Position numbers and translations under genes: made by a program
Part shown: positions 8,120-17,708 of the stretch, piece after piece
Layout: every line of letters starts with the position of its first letter
Position numbering within the stretch: the stretch's first letter is position 1
Notes under the pieces: generated by a model
What the model saw: the letters and a program-made list of their open reading frames with translations, nothing else
The model's database searches: none
Told to the model about the DNA's origin: nothing
Assembly: GCA_020047885.1 (NCBI GenBank)
Contig: JAIFNF010000331.1
Span: 1 to 35,336 of the forward strand
From: Gammaproteobacteria bacterium
GTDB taxonomy: Bacteria > Pseudomonadota > Gammaproteobacteria > Competibacterales > Competibacteraceae
Length of the DNA stretch: 35,336 nucleotides
Direction of reading: 5' to 3'

Positions 8120-8596
8120 TCAGCGGTTCAGCAAACCCCTACTGAAGAGCTGCGGCAAGTCCAGGATCGGCAGCGCCGCTTCACCCTGGCGGAAACAAGA
8201 CCAGGCCAGTTCGCGCCAACCGCCGGGATGCTCAGGCAATGCACAGGCTTGGTCGTCAGTCACCCGCAGGCGTTCGGGAATTTCGGTCAGCAACAACGCG
8301 CCGTAATCCAGTATGGTGTCCGGCGCGGACTGATAGGCCACGATGCCCGCCAAGGTTCGGTCGCCACGAGCCGTTGGCGTTCCCCGGAGCCAGGCGGCCA
8401 GATCCAGGGTCGGCAATAAGCGCTCATGCCACACCAGCACCCATTGACAGAAATAGGGGCAGGTCGGCACGGTCAATAGCGCTGGACTCTCCACCAGATG
8501 CACCAATTCGCGTTCACTGACCGCGGCTTGTACGCCTTCACCCAGCGTGAGCCGCCAGGCCCGGCTTTCGCGAACGCCCGGTTCAGACCTTGGCAT
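8120..8596 (-). CDS. CheW-like protein, last gene of chemosensory operon (ChpC-like)
   Basis: About 158 residues with a CheW-like fold, a coupling role between receptors and kinase. The recognisable part is FCQWVLVWHERLLPTLDLAA, which corresponds to the CheW pattern of hydrophobic strand, charged turn, then LP.LDL. Sequence conservation is otherwise low. The ATG at 8596 is preferred because GAGGA sits seven bases before it; an in-frame ATG at 8605 is possible. Either start lies inside the preceding gene (stop at 8583), so the genes are coupled. In Pseudomonas the Chp cluster ends with the CheW-like ChpC, which fits this position. Confidence 0.65.
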   Translation of the reverse strand: MPRSEPGVRESRAWRLTLGEGVQAAVSERELVHLVESPALLTVPTCPYFCQWVLVWHERLLPTLDLAAWLRGTPTARGDRTLAGIVAYQSAPDTILDYGALLLTEIPERLRVTDDQACALPEHPGGWRELAWSCFRQGEAALPILDLPQLFSRGLLNR

Positions 8597-9062
8597 ACTC
8601 TGCATCCTCGATCTGCGCTGCCAGCCAGGCAGCCAGTCGTTCCGTATCAGTCACATAGCCCAGCCCGGTCTCCAGCCGAACCAGCCCCTGCACGGGCGAC
8701 CCCGGCGTCGCCATGCAGGCGGGCAGCGGGAACGGGGTTAGCGCAGACTTCAGCATCTCCACCCGGTCGGCCGCCAGACCGAAACGATCCGCGCCATTGT
8801 CGAGCAACAGGCATAAACGGCGCGATTCGGGCAGCATCGCCGACAACGCCAACTCACCGGACAGGCTATACACCGGCCACCATTGACCAGCCAGCGCCAA
8901 AGCACCCAGGCTGAGTCCGGATTGAACATCCGAATCAATGTCCAGCAGCGATTCCAGCGAGTACGCCTCCGTTTGCGGCAGCAACCAGTGACGGTCATCG
9001 AGCATGACCAACACCCTGGGCTGGTCGAGGTTGGCCGTGGGCATCGGTGGTAATGCGTTCAT
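8583..9062 (-). CDS. Divergent CheW-like protein
   Basis: A 159-residue protein. The strand pattern ([47 protein letters not shown]) follows a CheW domain, with FGLAADRV at the usual GLLVDRV position. Identification is by pattern and position rather than strong sequence match. It starts four bases inside the end of the ChpA-like kinase gene (ATGA overlap) and overlaps the next CheW-like gene. Two consecutive divergent CheW proteins suggest a layered or dual coupling array. No other function is evident. Confidence 0.6.
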   Translation of the reverse strand: MNALPPMPTANLDQPRVLVMLDDRHWLLPQTEAYSLESLLDIDSDVQSGLSLGALALAGQWWPVYSLSGELALSAMLPESRRLCLLLDNGADRFGLAADRVEMLKSALTPFPLPACMATPGSPVQGLVRLETGLGYVTDTERLAAWLAAQIEDAEYAKV

Positions 9063-12000
9063 GCTGGATGCAACAAGCGGTGGATGTGCCCTAGCAGTTC
9101 CTCTTCCTGGAACGGCTTGGTCACATACAGATTGACGCCGGCGTTTTCCGCTTCGCGCCGATGCTTGTCCGTCGAACGCGAGGTAATCATGATCACGGGC
9201 ACATCGCGCGTCGCCTGGTTAGTTCGCAGGTGCGCGGTCAGTTCCATCCCATTCATCTGCGGCATTTCCATATCCGTGAGCACCAGACTCGGACGTTTGT
9301 TGTTGATGATTTCAATGGCTTCCAGGCCATCGTGGGCGGCGCGTGCTTCAAACCCCATATCCTTGATCAATTGCAACAGGGCGCGGCGAGCGCTGAGGGA
9401 GTCGTCGACCGCCAACACAAACGGGCGCTGTTCATCAGGAGCCACCGCCTGGGTGGTTGCGGTGGACAGCGATTGACCCATCGACGGCATCCGCAGCAGG
9501 TCGGGTAAATCCAGCACCGGCGCAAGACTGCCATCGCCGAGAATCGCCGCGCCAATGACCCCGTGCAGCGGCGGAATGTACGGCCCCAGGGATTTGACCA
9601 CCAGTTCCCGGCTGTCGGTCATGTTCTCGACCGCCACCGCCCGCAGGTTGCCGGAATCTTCCCGCACCAGCAACACCGCAGGGGTCACGCGAGCCGGGGC
9701 GCGGCGCTCTGGTGGGAGTTGGAGCCGTTCCGCCAGTGCGGTGAATTCGTAGAGATGATCGCCGAGTTGAAAGATCGGCGTCGAACCCAGTTTCCGAATG
9801 GCACCGAGTCCCGGATGCACAATCTGTTCAATGCCCCGACTGGAAATCGCCAGCACCTGATCGCGGATGCGCACCAACAAGCCGTGGGTGGCAATCAGCG
9901 TGACCGGCAGGCGCAACTCCATCAGGCATCCCCGACCGGGTTGCGAGTGGATGCGCAGCGAACCCTTCATCGCCAGCAGTCGGCTGTACACCACATCCAT
10001 GCCGACGCCGCGTCCCGAGGTCTGAGTGGTCACGTCGCGGGTCGAGAAACCCGGTAGCAGAATCAGCCGGGTCAGTTCTTCGTCATTCAATGGTTTATCC
10101 GGGGCAATCAGTCCACGGGCGGTCGCAATCTGGCGAATCATCGGCAAATCCAGACCGGCACCGTCGTCCTGACAACGCAGCACAATACTGTTGCCGGCGC
10201 GGGTGATCTCGAGGGTCATCCGCCCCTGCGGCGGTTTACCCAACTGCTGGCGCTGTTCAGCGGACTCGATGCCATGATCTATCGCGTTGCGCAGAATGTG
10301 CATCAATGGATCGACCACTTCATTGAGTACGTTGCCGTCGATCAGCGTTTCTGCGCCGCGCACCGCCAGTTCCACCGTTTTGTCCACCAGTCGGCAGGTT
10401 TGCCGCACGGCGCGTTGCAGCCGGGGAACGATGGTTTGCACCGGCACCATGCGCGTGCGCAGCACCACGTTCTGACTATTGCGTTGCAGGCGCTGCTGAA
10501 CCGTCAGCATCGCGTCCATCGCCGTCAAACTCTCGCCCAGGGCATCGCCCAGTTCGCGGGAATCGGCCACCGCCTCCAGCAGGCGATGGGTCACCGTGTT
10601 CAGTTCGTTGTACTGCTCCAATTCCAGCGGGTCGAAATGCCCCGACCGCTGCGCAGACGCCATAGGCGAACCGACGTTGCGGATATCGACCAGTTGCTCC
10701 AGTTCGGCGGCCAAATACTGTAATCGCCGATTTTGTTCAGTGAGCGACCGGTTCCGGGCGACCGTTTTCTGGAATTGTTCCTGAAACTGGCCGGTGAGAA
10801 TCAGCGTTTCACCCATCAGGCGCAGCAATTCATCAACCAGATGAGCGGGAATGCGCAACGTAGCTTCAGGAGCGGCCGCCGCCGACAATTCCGCAGTTTC
10901 CAGCGGTGCACCGGCATCTGGCAACGATGCGGCCATCACCATTTCCGGCCATTCTGCGACCGGCGTTGGCGCGGGTTGCCACGCTGTGGAAGCAGTCGCC
11001 GTTGTCGGTAAGGCGTCTTCCGGCGGTGGCCCTTCCTGCTCAAGGCGATCTGCCCAGTTCAATACTGCTTGCAACACCTCCAGCGCCTGGGCGGGTGGCG
11101 CAGTAGCTCCCAGCAGCGCCTCGCTCATCGCTTCCAGGCAATCTGCGGCATTCAGCAGCAGGTCGGCTAAAGCCCGATTCGGCAGCGTTTCATATCGGGA
11201 CAGGACGGCCAAAATGTCTTCAATCGCGTGGGTCAGCGTCGCGACACCGCGCACCCCAACCGTATTGCCGGCACCTTTCAAGGTGTGCGCGATACGCTGC
11301 GCAGCCTTCATATCGTCGAGATGACCGATACCCAATGCCAAGCGCTGGATTGCCGCAGAAAAGTCGGCAGCCAGACCCGGCAATTCCAGCAATAGTCCAT
11401 CCAGCAGTTCCGGGTTGACATCGTCGGGCAAGGTCAGTGCGACATCTTCAGGTTGTGCCTGGCGCAGTCGCGCATCCTGCTCCGGCATTTCGGGTATCAG
11501 GAGTTCCGCCGTGGTCAGCCGTTCGAGCAGACCCGGTTCGTCGTCAATCCCCAGGGGCTGCGGCCACTGCGGCCACTGTAAATAGGCAGTTAAGGCGGAT
11601 CCGGTGGCAGGATCATGCAGGGTGCGCAGATAGCGGAGGACGTGATCTGGCCAGGCCGACAGGTGCTGGCAGTGTTCGGCATCCAGCAAAATCTGGCTTT
11701 CCGCCAGTTCGATCAGGTTGATTTGCACTAAAACGCAGACTTCATACAGCCCGGTCAGACCAATGGACGCGACGGCTTCGCCCAAGCGTTCGAGGGTCTC
11801 GGCGTGTTCCCGCAACGCCTCGCTGCGTATTTCCGGCGCATGATCAGGATCAGCCGCCGGTGCCAGAATTTCGGCAATGGTCTCGGCAATCTGCACAACT
11901 TCCGCACACAGAATATCTAGCAGTTCCTGAGCAGCGCTGCTGGGCGGATTCCATGAAGGCGGGATTTCTTCCTGGGCGGCTTTTTCTGGTGCTATCTCCG

Positions 12001-12628
12001 GTTCCGGTTCCGGTTCTATCTCCGGTTCCGGTTCTATCTCGGGTTCCGGTTCTATCTCGGGTTCCGGTTCCGGCGCTATCTCAAGTTCAAGTTCAGGTTC
12101 AGGCGCTACCTCGGGTTCCGGTTCCGGTTCCGGCGCTACCTCGGGTTCAGATTCCAGGCTGAGTTCAGCGACGGGGCAGGACGCTTCGCCGGGTTCCGGT
12201 TCGATTTCGATGGGAGACTGTCGCAGCAGATCCAGTAAAATTGCTGCGTCTGCATCCGACAGCGGTGATTCCCAAACCGGACTGCGCAATCCATCAACCA
12301 GTGCGCCACTGGTGTCTGGATCGCCGGGTGCGCCCAGATAACCCATCACCAGCATGGGCCAGGTTTCCAGGCATTCCCGTTCCGCATCCGTGAGAGGCCG
12401 GGCGCGGGTCGGCAATTCCGCCAATTTTTCCTGAAACAGCAGACCGGCATCCTGCAAGCCCAGCAAGCCCAGGTCGCCGGACGCCAGTGCAATGCGCTCG
12501 ACCTGTTCAACATAACCGTGAATCCCGGAATCGACGGCATCTTCCGATTCAGGATCGGTCAACGTTTCCAGAACGCTCAGCAGCATGGCCACTTCGGCTT
12601 CCAGCGCTTCGACCTGTTGTTCCCACAC
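9059..12628 (-). CDS. chpA: ChpA/CheA-like hybrid chemosensory histidine kinase with receiver
   Basis: A 1189-residue central kinase of the operon. Order of parts: N-terminal helical module (about 1-135), Pro/Glu-rich linker (142-220), a second similar helical module (about 230-375), one canonical Hpt domain with His448 in [10 protein letters not shown], a linker, the CheA dimerisation region (about 590-760), the ATPase domain with N-box [10 protein letters not shown] (777-786), DDGAGLD (821-827) and GRGVGMDVV (872-880), a CheW-like P5 domain (about 908-1045), and a C-terminal receiver with phosphoacceptor Asp1119 in LVLTDMEMP. The GTG at 12628 is chosen over a frame start at 12712 because AGGAT sits seven bases before it and the longer form would overlap the receptor gene. 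It should phosphorylate PilG/PilH-like regulators. Confidence 0.88.
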   Translation of the reverse strand: MWEQQVEALEAEVAMLLSVLETLTDPESEDAVDSGIHGYVEQVERIALASGDLGLLGLQDAGLLFQEKLAELPTRARPLTDAERECLETWPMLVMGYLGAPGDPDTSGALVDGLRSPVWESPLSDADAAILLDLLRQSPIEIEPEPGEASCPVAELSLESEPEVAPEPEPEPEVAPEPELELEIAPEPEPEIEPEPEIEPEPEIEPEPEPEIAPEKAAQEEIPPSWNPPSSAAQELLDILCAEVVQIAETIAEILAPAADPDHAPEIRSEALREHAETLERLGEAVASIGLTGLYEVCVLVQINLIELAESQILLDAEHCQHLSAWPDHVLRYLRTLHDPATGSALTAYLQWPQWPQPLGIDDEPGLLERLTTAELLIPEMPEQDARLRQAQPEDVALTLPDDVNPELLDGLLLELPGLAADFSAAIQRLALGIGHLDDMKAAQRIAHTLKGAGNTVGVRGVATLTHAIEDILAVLSRYETLPNRALADLLLNAADCLEAMSEALLGATAPPAQALEVLQAVLNWADRLEQEGPPPEDALPTTATASTAWQPAPTPVAEWPEMVMAASLPDAGAPLETAELSAAAAPEATLRIPAHLVDELLRLMGETLILTGQFQEQFQKTVARNRSLTEQNRRLQYLAAELEQLVDIRNVGSPMASAQRSGHFDPLELEQYNELNTVTHRLLEAVADSRELGDALGESLTAMDAMLTVQQRLQRNSQNVVLRTRMVPVQTIVPRLQRAVRQTCRLVDKTVELAVRGAETLIDGNVLNEVVDPLMHILRNAIDHGIESAEQRQQLGKPPQGRMTLEITRAGNSIVLRCQDDGAGLDLPMIRQIATARGLIAPDKPLNDEELTRLILLPGFSTRDVTTQTSGRGVGMDVVYSRLLAMKGSLRIHSQPGRGCLMELRLPVTLIATHGLLVRIRDQVLAISSRGIEQIVHPGLGAIRKLGSTPIFQLGDHLYEFTALAERLQLPPERRAPARVTPAVLLVREDSGNLRAVAVENMTDSRELVVKSLGPYIPPLHGVIGAAILGDGSLAPVLDLPDLLRMPSMGQSLSTATTQAVAPDEQRPFVLAVDDSLSARRALLQLIKDMGFEARAAHDGLEAIEIINNKRPSLVLTDMEMPQMNGMELTAHLRTNQATRDVPVIMITSRSTDKHRREAENAGVNLYVTKPFQEEELLGHIHRLLHPA
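11969..12157 (-). repeat. Low-complexity Pro/Glu repeat within the kinase gene
   Basis: Imperfect repeats of codons for [11 protein letters not shown] (on the plus strand, GGTTCCGGTTCTATCTC-like units) encode a stiff acidic linker of roughly 60 residues between the two N-terminal helical modules. The DNA repeats make its length prone to change. Confidence 0.85.
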
Positions 12629-12662
12629 GTTGGCTATCCTGATGATCCTGAAACGAATGTGT

Positions 12663-14441
12663 CTACGCGGGTAACCGGAACACGCGCACTGAACTGAGCA
12701 AACCCTGGGCAAATTCCACTAACCGATTGGTTTGCACGTTCTGCTCTTCGAGTTGCTGACGGGTTTGCTGGGTGCTGTCCTGAATTTGCGCAGCGCGACC
12801 GAGCAGTTCATTGCTAAGTTGAGCCTGATCACGCGACTGGTCAGCGATCTGCCGCACCGCCGTCACCAACTCGGACGTGGTGTGCTGAGTCCGTCGCATC
12901 TGATCGCCGGCCTGTTCCGCCAAACGACTGCCGTCCACGACCTGACTGATGGCCGTGTTGATGGCGGTGACCGTATCCGCCGTTTCGATCTGGATATTGC
13001 TGACCAGGGTCGAAATGCGCGAGGTCGCCTCACGGGCGTTTTCGGCCAACCGCTGCACTTCGTCGGCGACGACCGCGAACCCACGTCCGGCTTCACCGGC
13101 TGACGCTGCGTGCATACTGGCGTTCAGCGCTAGAATATGCGTGCGTTCCGCGATGGTATTGATCAGGTTCACGACGCCGGTGATTTCCTGTGAACGTTCG
13201 CCCAGGCGCTTGATGCGTTTTTCGGTTTCGCGGATGGTATCGCGTGTGCCGTTGATGCCGTCCACGGTACTCGTCACCGTTTGCAGCGCTGCCTGAGTGG
13301 TTTGAATCGCGGTCTCGGCGGTGGTATTGCAGTTCTGCGCCAGTTGGGCGATCTGCTGCATCGCCTCGGCGGCAGTGGCCAGATCAACCGCGGTCTGCCC
13401 GACCGCCTGCCGTTCGTGATCAGCGACCGCAATGACCGTTGCCGATTGCGCTTTCACCATGTCGGACGCACTGGCCACCTGTTCGGAAATCTCGATGACT
13501 CGTTGCAGGACGCGGGCGGTTTCTTCGGTGAGCAGATTCAGCGCGTCGGCTACCGGCCCGGTCATATCCTCAGTCACCGGCACCTTGATCGTCAGATCAC
13601 GCTGACTGAGTTGCGAAACCGCTTGTAACAAATTGATCACAGAGTCATTCAGCCGATCATTTTCCTGTTCAGCACCGACCAGCGCGGCCACTCGTTCGTT
13701 CAGTAACTGATCGAATGCCCGTCCGAGTTGACCCAGTTCATCACTGCCTTGCAGTTCGGTGCGGGCGATATAGTCGCCGGCGTTGACCTGATGCACGGTT
13801 TCGGCGATCCGGTTGACCGGTCGGACGATGGAGCGATAAATCGCCAGTCCAATTAGTGCCGAACTGAATAGCCCGACGACCGCCAGAATCGCAATCAACG
13901 ATTGAAACTGCTGACCGGTGCGTTGAGCTTCAGCCAGCGCCTGACTGGATTGTTCGGCAACCTGGGTGGTTGAAACCAGTATCGACTTGAAAAAGGGATC
14001 GATCATTTCGTCGAGATCGTTGGCGACGAACACGTTCAGGCGGGCACGGTCGCGCTGCTCAATCAGGGTGGTTAATTCGGCATTGACTGCACGCACCATT
14101 TCAATGTTGGCCTCAACCCCCTCGGGGCGAGCGGTCAATCCTTCGAGGTAACGTTGCCAGTTGCGGTCAACGGCATCGGTAGCCTGGGGGAATGCGGCTT
14201 CCGCATCCTCCCAAGTCACGCTACCGCGCACCAGCCGGTTGACCAGACCCAACAGGTCGTTACGCACCGCTTCGGTGAGCGCTCCCAGATTCACCTGAGT
14301 CACGGTGATGGCGCTGACCTGGCTCACATTGCTGCCAATCCGGTTCATCCCCAGATAGCCGATGACCCCGACCAGAATGAGGAAGACCAGTTGTACAACG
14401 ATCAGCAAGGTCAAACGAACCCGAATGTTCTGATTACCCAT
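12663..14441 (-). CDS. pilJ: PilJ-like methyl-accepting chemotaxis receptor
   Basis: A 592-residue inner-membrane chemoreceptor. TM1 is about 10-32, with a periplasmic helical domain (33-178), TM2 (181-202), HAMP (about 203-255), then a long cytoplasmic helical hairpin. The tip (431-465) reads [20 protein letters not shown] followed by [20 protein letters not shown]. The Ser/His changes in ALNAAIEAAR resemble PilJ rather than classical receptors. The C-terminus SVRVFRLPA resembles PilJ's SVSGFKLPA (from memory), and there is no CheR-tethering pentapeptide. GGAAAG precedes the ATG. It lies between the ligand-binding protein gene and the kinase gene, so it probably reports that ligand. Confidence 0.88.
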   Translation of the reverse strand: MGNQNIRVRLTLLIVVQLVFLILVGVIGYLGMNRIGSNVSQVSAITVTQVNLGALTEAVRNDLLGLVNRLVRGSVTWEDAEAAFPQATDAVDRNWQRYLEGLTARPEGVEANIEMVRAVNAELTTLIEQRDRARLNVFVANDLDEMIDPFFKSILVSTTQVAEQSSQALAEAQRTGQQFQSLIAILAVVGLFSSALIGLAIYRSIVRPVNRIAETVHQVNAGDYIARTELQGSDELGQLGRAFDQLLNERVAALVGAEQENDRLNDSVINLLQAVSQLSQRDLTIKVPVTEDMTGPVADALNLLTEETARVLQRVIEISEQVASASDMVKAQSATVIAVADHERQAVGQTAVDLATAAEAMQQIAQLAQNCNTTAETAIQTTQAALQTVTSTVDGINGTRDTIRETEKRIKRLGERSQEITGVVNLINTIAERTHILALNASMHAASAGEAGRGFAVVADEVQRLAENAREATSRISTLVSNIQIETADTVTAINTAISQVVDGSRLAEQAGDQMRRTQHTTSELVTAVRQIADQSRDQAQLSNELLGRAAQIQDSTQQTRQQLEEQNVQTNRLVEFAQGLLSSVRVFRLPA

Positions 14442-14502
14442 AATTCTTTCCAGCCTTTTGGATAAAAAAATCCAGATCTGTGAATAAAATCCGCCCGACC
14501 GG

Positions 14503-15834
14503 TTAACGCGACAGGAGCGATTTCCAATCCCCCGGCGTGAGAATGCGGGGTCGATCAGCGTCCGATACCGTCAGCGACACCAGATTGGAGCCTGGATTGC
14601 CGTCGGTAAAATCGATTTTCAGCCCGCCCACGTCAAAAGGCTGCTGGCGGGCGGCTTGGAGAAAGTTGGCGCGAGTCAATGGACTATTCATTGAACGCAG
14701 AATCGACAGGAACATACGCCCGACAATAAACCCTTCCAGACTCAGTGGATTAAGCGCATCGCTGAGGGCGCTTTTGGCATCGGTTAACAGGGGTAATACC
14801 GCATCCAGCGCCGGAACCACTTGGGTCATAATAATCGGTTCGCGAAAATCATTTTCCCGGAGCAGTTTCGGCAATGTATCGCCAGCGGCAGTCATCGAAA
14901 GCGCGGCGAAAACCCAGGGTTCCTTCTTATAGCGGGCGTACATGATAAAGTCGGCAGCGATGCGGGGAACCGCGACTAACACAACTAATTGGCACGTCTC
15001 GCCGGTGGCTTGCTCCCAGGCTTTAAGCGATTGATAGCCATCGCGCAGATAGACCGTACCCCGGCGATAAAACCCGACCGGTCCTAGGTTATTGAGCGCC
15101 GGATTAATGCCCCCCATCGTCATGTCAACGATATGATCAAGCTTGTCAATGATGGGCTGGGTTCCCGGCAATTTAGCCAGACCGGTTTTTAATCCCGCGA
15201 TGCCCGCGAGACCATAGGCGTCGTTCTGCAAAAAAGCGCAAATCCGGGAGGATTTAACGTCAGCAGCCACCGCAGCGCTAATGAGTGTTCCAATTTCCTG
15301 GGTAGGACTGGGACGAAAACTCAGTATCTCCCGGGCTTCGCCCATTTCCCCGGCGGTATAGAACCCCACCGCGGGCAACTGATTAGACGCCAACACCGGC
15401 ATTAACTTGAGTGTAGTGAGCGTGCCGACATTGCCGAGCATCACGAAGACGCCCTTTTCGATAAGCTGATTGCCCGCAATCACCGTGGTAATAGGTTCAC
15501 CGAAATCATTAACCACATCAAAGACTAGCTTTCGTCCTTGGGCCGTTTGACCGGTCAGCGCGGCTTCAATGCCTTTTTTCATGTTGATGCCGTAGATCTC
15601 ATCGTCGCCGCCCAGTGGCATCAATGCGCCCACGCGAATCACCGTTGGGGTGACTCCCGGTTCTCCGGCTAATAAAGCTCCGGGGAAGATCAATCCCAAG
15701 AGCAGCGCCAGTCGCACTAACGCATCTGGCCAGCAGAATAGCCAGCGCCACATCCGGTGAATGGACTTGGAACCACGCCATGATGAATGCATAGTCGAAA
15801 CTCTCTGAAGTGATTCTGAAGGGAGGCGGTTCAT
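14503..15834 (-). CDS. Periplasmic ligand-binding protein, branched-chain amino acid/amide type (Peripla_BP_6)
   Basis: About 430-443 residues. A long N-terminal segment with the hydrophobic stretch LVRLALLLGLIFPGALLAG (about 39-57) is followed by mature sequence starting TPTVIRVGALMPLGGDDEIY, typical of LivK/UrtA-type binding proteins. Internal motifs fit the two-lobed fold (LVFDVVNDFGEP; VFVMLGNVGT; PLSLEGFIVGRMFL). The ATG at 15834 overlaps the CheW stop as ATGA; the ATG at 15792 has a better spaced purine stretch and shortens the leader, so the start is uncertain. No permease or ATPase genes accompany it, and its place directly before the receptor gene suggests a sensory rather than transport role. 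Confidence 0.82.
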   Translation of the reverse strand: MNRLPSESLQRVSTMHSSWRGSKSIHRMWRWLFCWPDALVRLALLLGLIFPGALLAGEPGVTPTVIRVGALMPLGGDDEIYGINMKKGIEAALTGQTAQGRKLVFDVVNDFGEPITTVIAGNQLIEKGVFVMLGNVGTLTTLKLMPVLASNQLPAVGFYTAGEMGEAREILSFRPSPTQEIGTLISAAVAADVKSSRICAFLQNDAYGLAGIAGLKTGLAKLPGTQPIIDKLDHIVDMTMGGINPALNNLGPVGFYRRGTVYLRDGYQSLKAWEQATGETCQLVVLVAVPRIAADFIMYARYKKEPWVFAALSMTAAGDTLPKLLRENDFREPIIMTQVVPALDAVLPLLTDAKSALSDALNPLSLEGFIVGRMFLSILRSMNSPLTRANFLQAARQQPFDVGGLKIDFTDGNPGSNLVSLTVSDADRPRILTPGDWKSLLSR

Positions 15835-16394
15835 ATACCAGTCGGCGAGCTATCCAGGGTGGGATGACCGGCCAGGTTTCGGAAGAAGTGGCGATGGTTA
15901 AATTCCAGCCAGACCCGACCCGCCTGCAGATAGGTCTTGCTGACATAAGGATGTAATCGCGGGGGCAGGGGCGGCGACCGATCCAAAGCGCGATCCATCA
16001 CTACCGCTTGCGGCCAACCGTCGATATAAAAGCAAACTGCGTTTTCACCCTGATCCAGAACCAGGAGCCAGGGATTTTCATCACTACTTTCCAGACTCAG
16101 ACCGAGAATCCGTTTCAGATTGAAGACCGGTGCCAGATTGCCACGCAGGTTGATCAGACCCAGCAGCCCTTCCGGCGCACCGGGCAAGGGGTAAATGGGT
16201 GTTGGCTCCAAGAGTTCACTGGTCGTATTGCGTTCAATCAGCAACCCGAAATCACCGAGACGAAAGCCATAGCGCGTCGATTGGCGACGGGCTGCCGGAG
16301 TGCCCGCCAGCACGCCGGGCGGAGGCTTGAAGTGATTGAGCGCCTCACTGGGAGGCAGCCAGCGGTGCGGCGGTTGGTCAGATAGTGGATTCAC
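15831..16394 (-). CDS. CheW-like coupling protein (PilI-like)
   Basis: About 187 residues with a clear CheW domain in the C-terminal two-thirds: YGFRLGDFGLLIE, LPGAPEGLLGLINLRGNLAP then VFNLKRILGL, and a later strand VCFYIDGWPQAVVMDR. The segment GLINLRGNLAPVFNL is the hallmark. The reading frame is open back to 16499 but that part overlaps the pilH gene; the GTG at 16394 is the only plausible start after the pilH stop, with a weak ribosome-binding site. The order pilG-pilH-pilI-(binding protein)-pilJ-chpA follows the Pseudomonas Pil-Chp order with one insertion. Confidence 0.8.
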   Translation of the reverse strand: MNPLSDQPPHRWLPPSEALNHFKPPPGVLAGTPAARRQSTRYGFRLGDFGLLIERNTTSELLEPTPIYPLPGAPEGLLGLINLRGNLAPVFNLKRILGLSLESSDENPWLLVLDQGENAVCFYIDGWPQAVVMDRALDRSPPLPPRLHPYVSKTYLQAGRVWLEFNHRHFFRNLAGHPTLDSSPTGI

Positions 16395-16428
16395 GGGAGC
16401 TGATCTCTGAGCGGTTCCTGGCCGGTTT

Positions 16429-16794
16429 TTATGCCAGTGCCTTGAGTTGATCGATAATGGCGTCAGCGTTATAGGGCTTCGTAATAAAGCCTTTGCCACC
16501 CTGCATTTGTGCCCAGAGGCGATCCGCTTTCTGGTTTTTGCTGGTCACAAACACCACGGGAATGCCTTTCGTGTCGTTTTCATTATTAAGCAGGCGACAG
16601 GCGGCATAACCATCCATATCCGGCATAATGATATCCAGAAAGATCAGATCCGGTTTTTCCTGTTTGGCTTTCTCAACGGCTTCCCGGCCATTAGTCGCAG
16701 TGACCACGGTAAATCCGGCGTCAGTGACAATTGTTTTGATGTTTGCCAGATCGGTAGGTGAATCATCGACGGCGAGAATTTTTCGAATAGCCAT
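16429..16794 (-). CDS. pilH: Single-domain response regulator PilH
   Basis: A 121-residue CheY-like receiver without an output domain. It has the acidic pocket in LAVDDSPTD, phosphoacceptor Asp in LIFLDIIMPDMDG (about residue 54), Thr/Ser in VFVTSKNQ and Lys in FITKPY. The wording DSPTDLANIKTIV and RLWAQMQGGKGFITKPY fits the PilH branch well (the QGGK segment is typical). GGAGA precedes the ATG. It lies between the PilG-like genes and the CheW gene and should be phosphorylated by the ChpA-like kinase, perhaps as a phosphate sink. Confidence 0.88.
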   Translation of the reverse strand: MAIRKILAVDDSPTDLANIKTIVTDAGFTVVTATNGREAVEKAKQEKPDLIFLDIIMPDMDGYAACRLLNNENDTKGIPVVFVTSKNQKADRLWAQMQGGKGFITKPYNADAIIDQLKALA

Positions 16795-16874
16795 GGTAAG
16801 TCTCCATTGACTCCTGCCGTAATGAGCGATCCAGTCATTGGAACGCTCGCGGATGGAGTGGTTAGCAATAACAT

Positions 16875-17651
16875 TCAGGATAGTTTCACGTATTTTGAAA
16901 CCGCTTTATGAAAACTGGAGGGATCGAGTGGTTTAATCAGATAAGTATCGCATCCCGATAACGCTCCCCGAATTCGGTCAAAGGGTGAAGATTTACTGGT
17001 CAACATGATAACCGGCGTCTTTTTAATGGCTTTATTTTTTTTAATCGCCTTGCAGAGTTGATAGCCATCGACGCCTGGCAAGATGATGTCGAGCAGGATC
17101 AAGTCGTAACTATTCTGAATGAGTAGTTTGGCGGCGATTTCACCCGACTCGGCCATGTCGGCTCGGATGCCAAGGGTTTGTAATTCCAGCTCAATTTGTT
17201 TTCTGATGGTGATGCTGTCATCCACCACCAGCGCCATTAACGAATAAATGGCTCCGGTTTCCGCGGAATCAGTCTGGTTCTGCTCGGATGGAGTCTCCGG
17301 TTCAGGATCAGCCAGCAGGCGAACGGCGATTTGGTCCAGCACGCTCAGAACGCGAGTCGCAACCAGTGGACGGCGAATCTGACAGGGTGCCTGATTCGGG
17401 GTCTGCTGTTTGGTCACTAGAACCACAGTAGTCGATGCATCAGGGTGTTCGTGTTGCTGAAAAACCCGCCATTCCGCCAGCGCATCCGGATCATCAGCAT
17501 CGACAAGGATGATCTGACCCGGATCACCCTCGGTCGTCAATATATAAGTATAAGCCCGGTAGAGAGAAAGCTTAAAAATGCTTTTAATAATCGTTCGCTC
17601 ATACTCGGGAACACCAATCAGAGCAACGGCAAAACGCTTTTTATCATTCAT
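16875..17651 (-). CDS. PilG-like response regulator with N-terminal pseudoreceiver (copy 2)
   Basis: 258 residues. The C-terminal half (about 139-258) is a complete receiver: VVDDSITIRKQ, phosphoacceptor Asp188 in LILLDIILPGVDGYQ, Thr218 and Lys240-Pro in TYLIKP, resembling PilG. The N-terminal half (1-110) has the same strand/helix order: a start at FAVALIGVP, Asp51 in IILVDADDP, a strand TTVVLVT, then RRPLVATRVLSVLDQ where a true receiver has Lys-Pro. It is read here as a degenerate receiver. An acidic linker joins them. It is closely similar along its whole length to the gene at 17709-18551, so the pair is a tandem duplication. Confidence 0.82.
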   Translation of the reverse strand: MNDKKRFAVALIGVPEYERTIIKSIFKLSLYRAYTYILTTEGDPGQIILVDADDPDALAEWRVFQQHEHPDASTTVVLVTKQQTPNQAPCQIRRPLVATRVLSVLDQIAVRLLADPEPETPSEQNQTDSAETGAIYSLMALVVDDSITIRKQIELELQTLGIRADMAESGEIAAKLLIQNSYDLILLDIILPGVDGYQLCKAIKKNKAIKKTPVIMLTSKSSPFDRIRGALSGCDTYLIKPLDPSSFHKAVSKYVKLS

Positions 17652-17708
17652 GGATTAGCGGCCAGCTACCCTCATTTCTGAACCGGAATTTTGGTCAAAT
17701 CGCACGGT

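Noticed and set aside
11860..12162. Pro/Val repeat protein on the plus strand
   Set aside because: It is the antisense reading of the Pro/Glu linker of the kinase gene; the kinase frame is certain.
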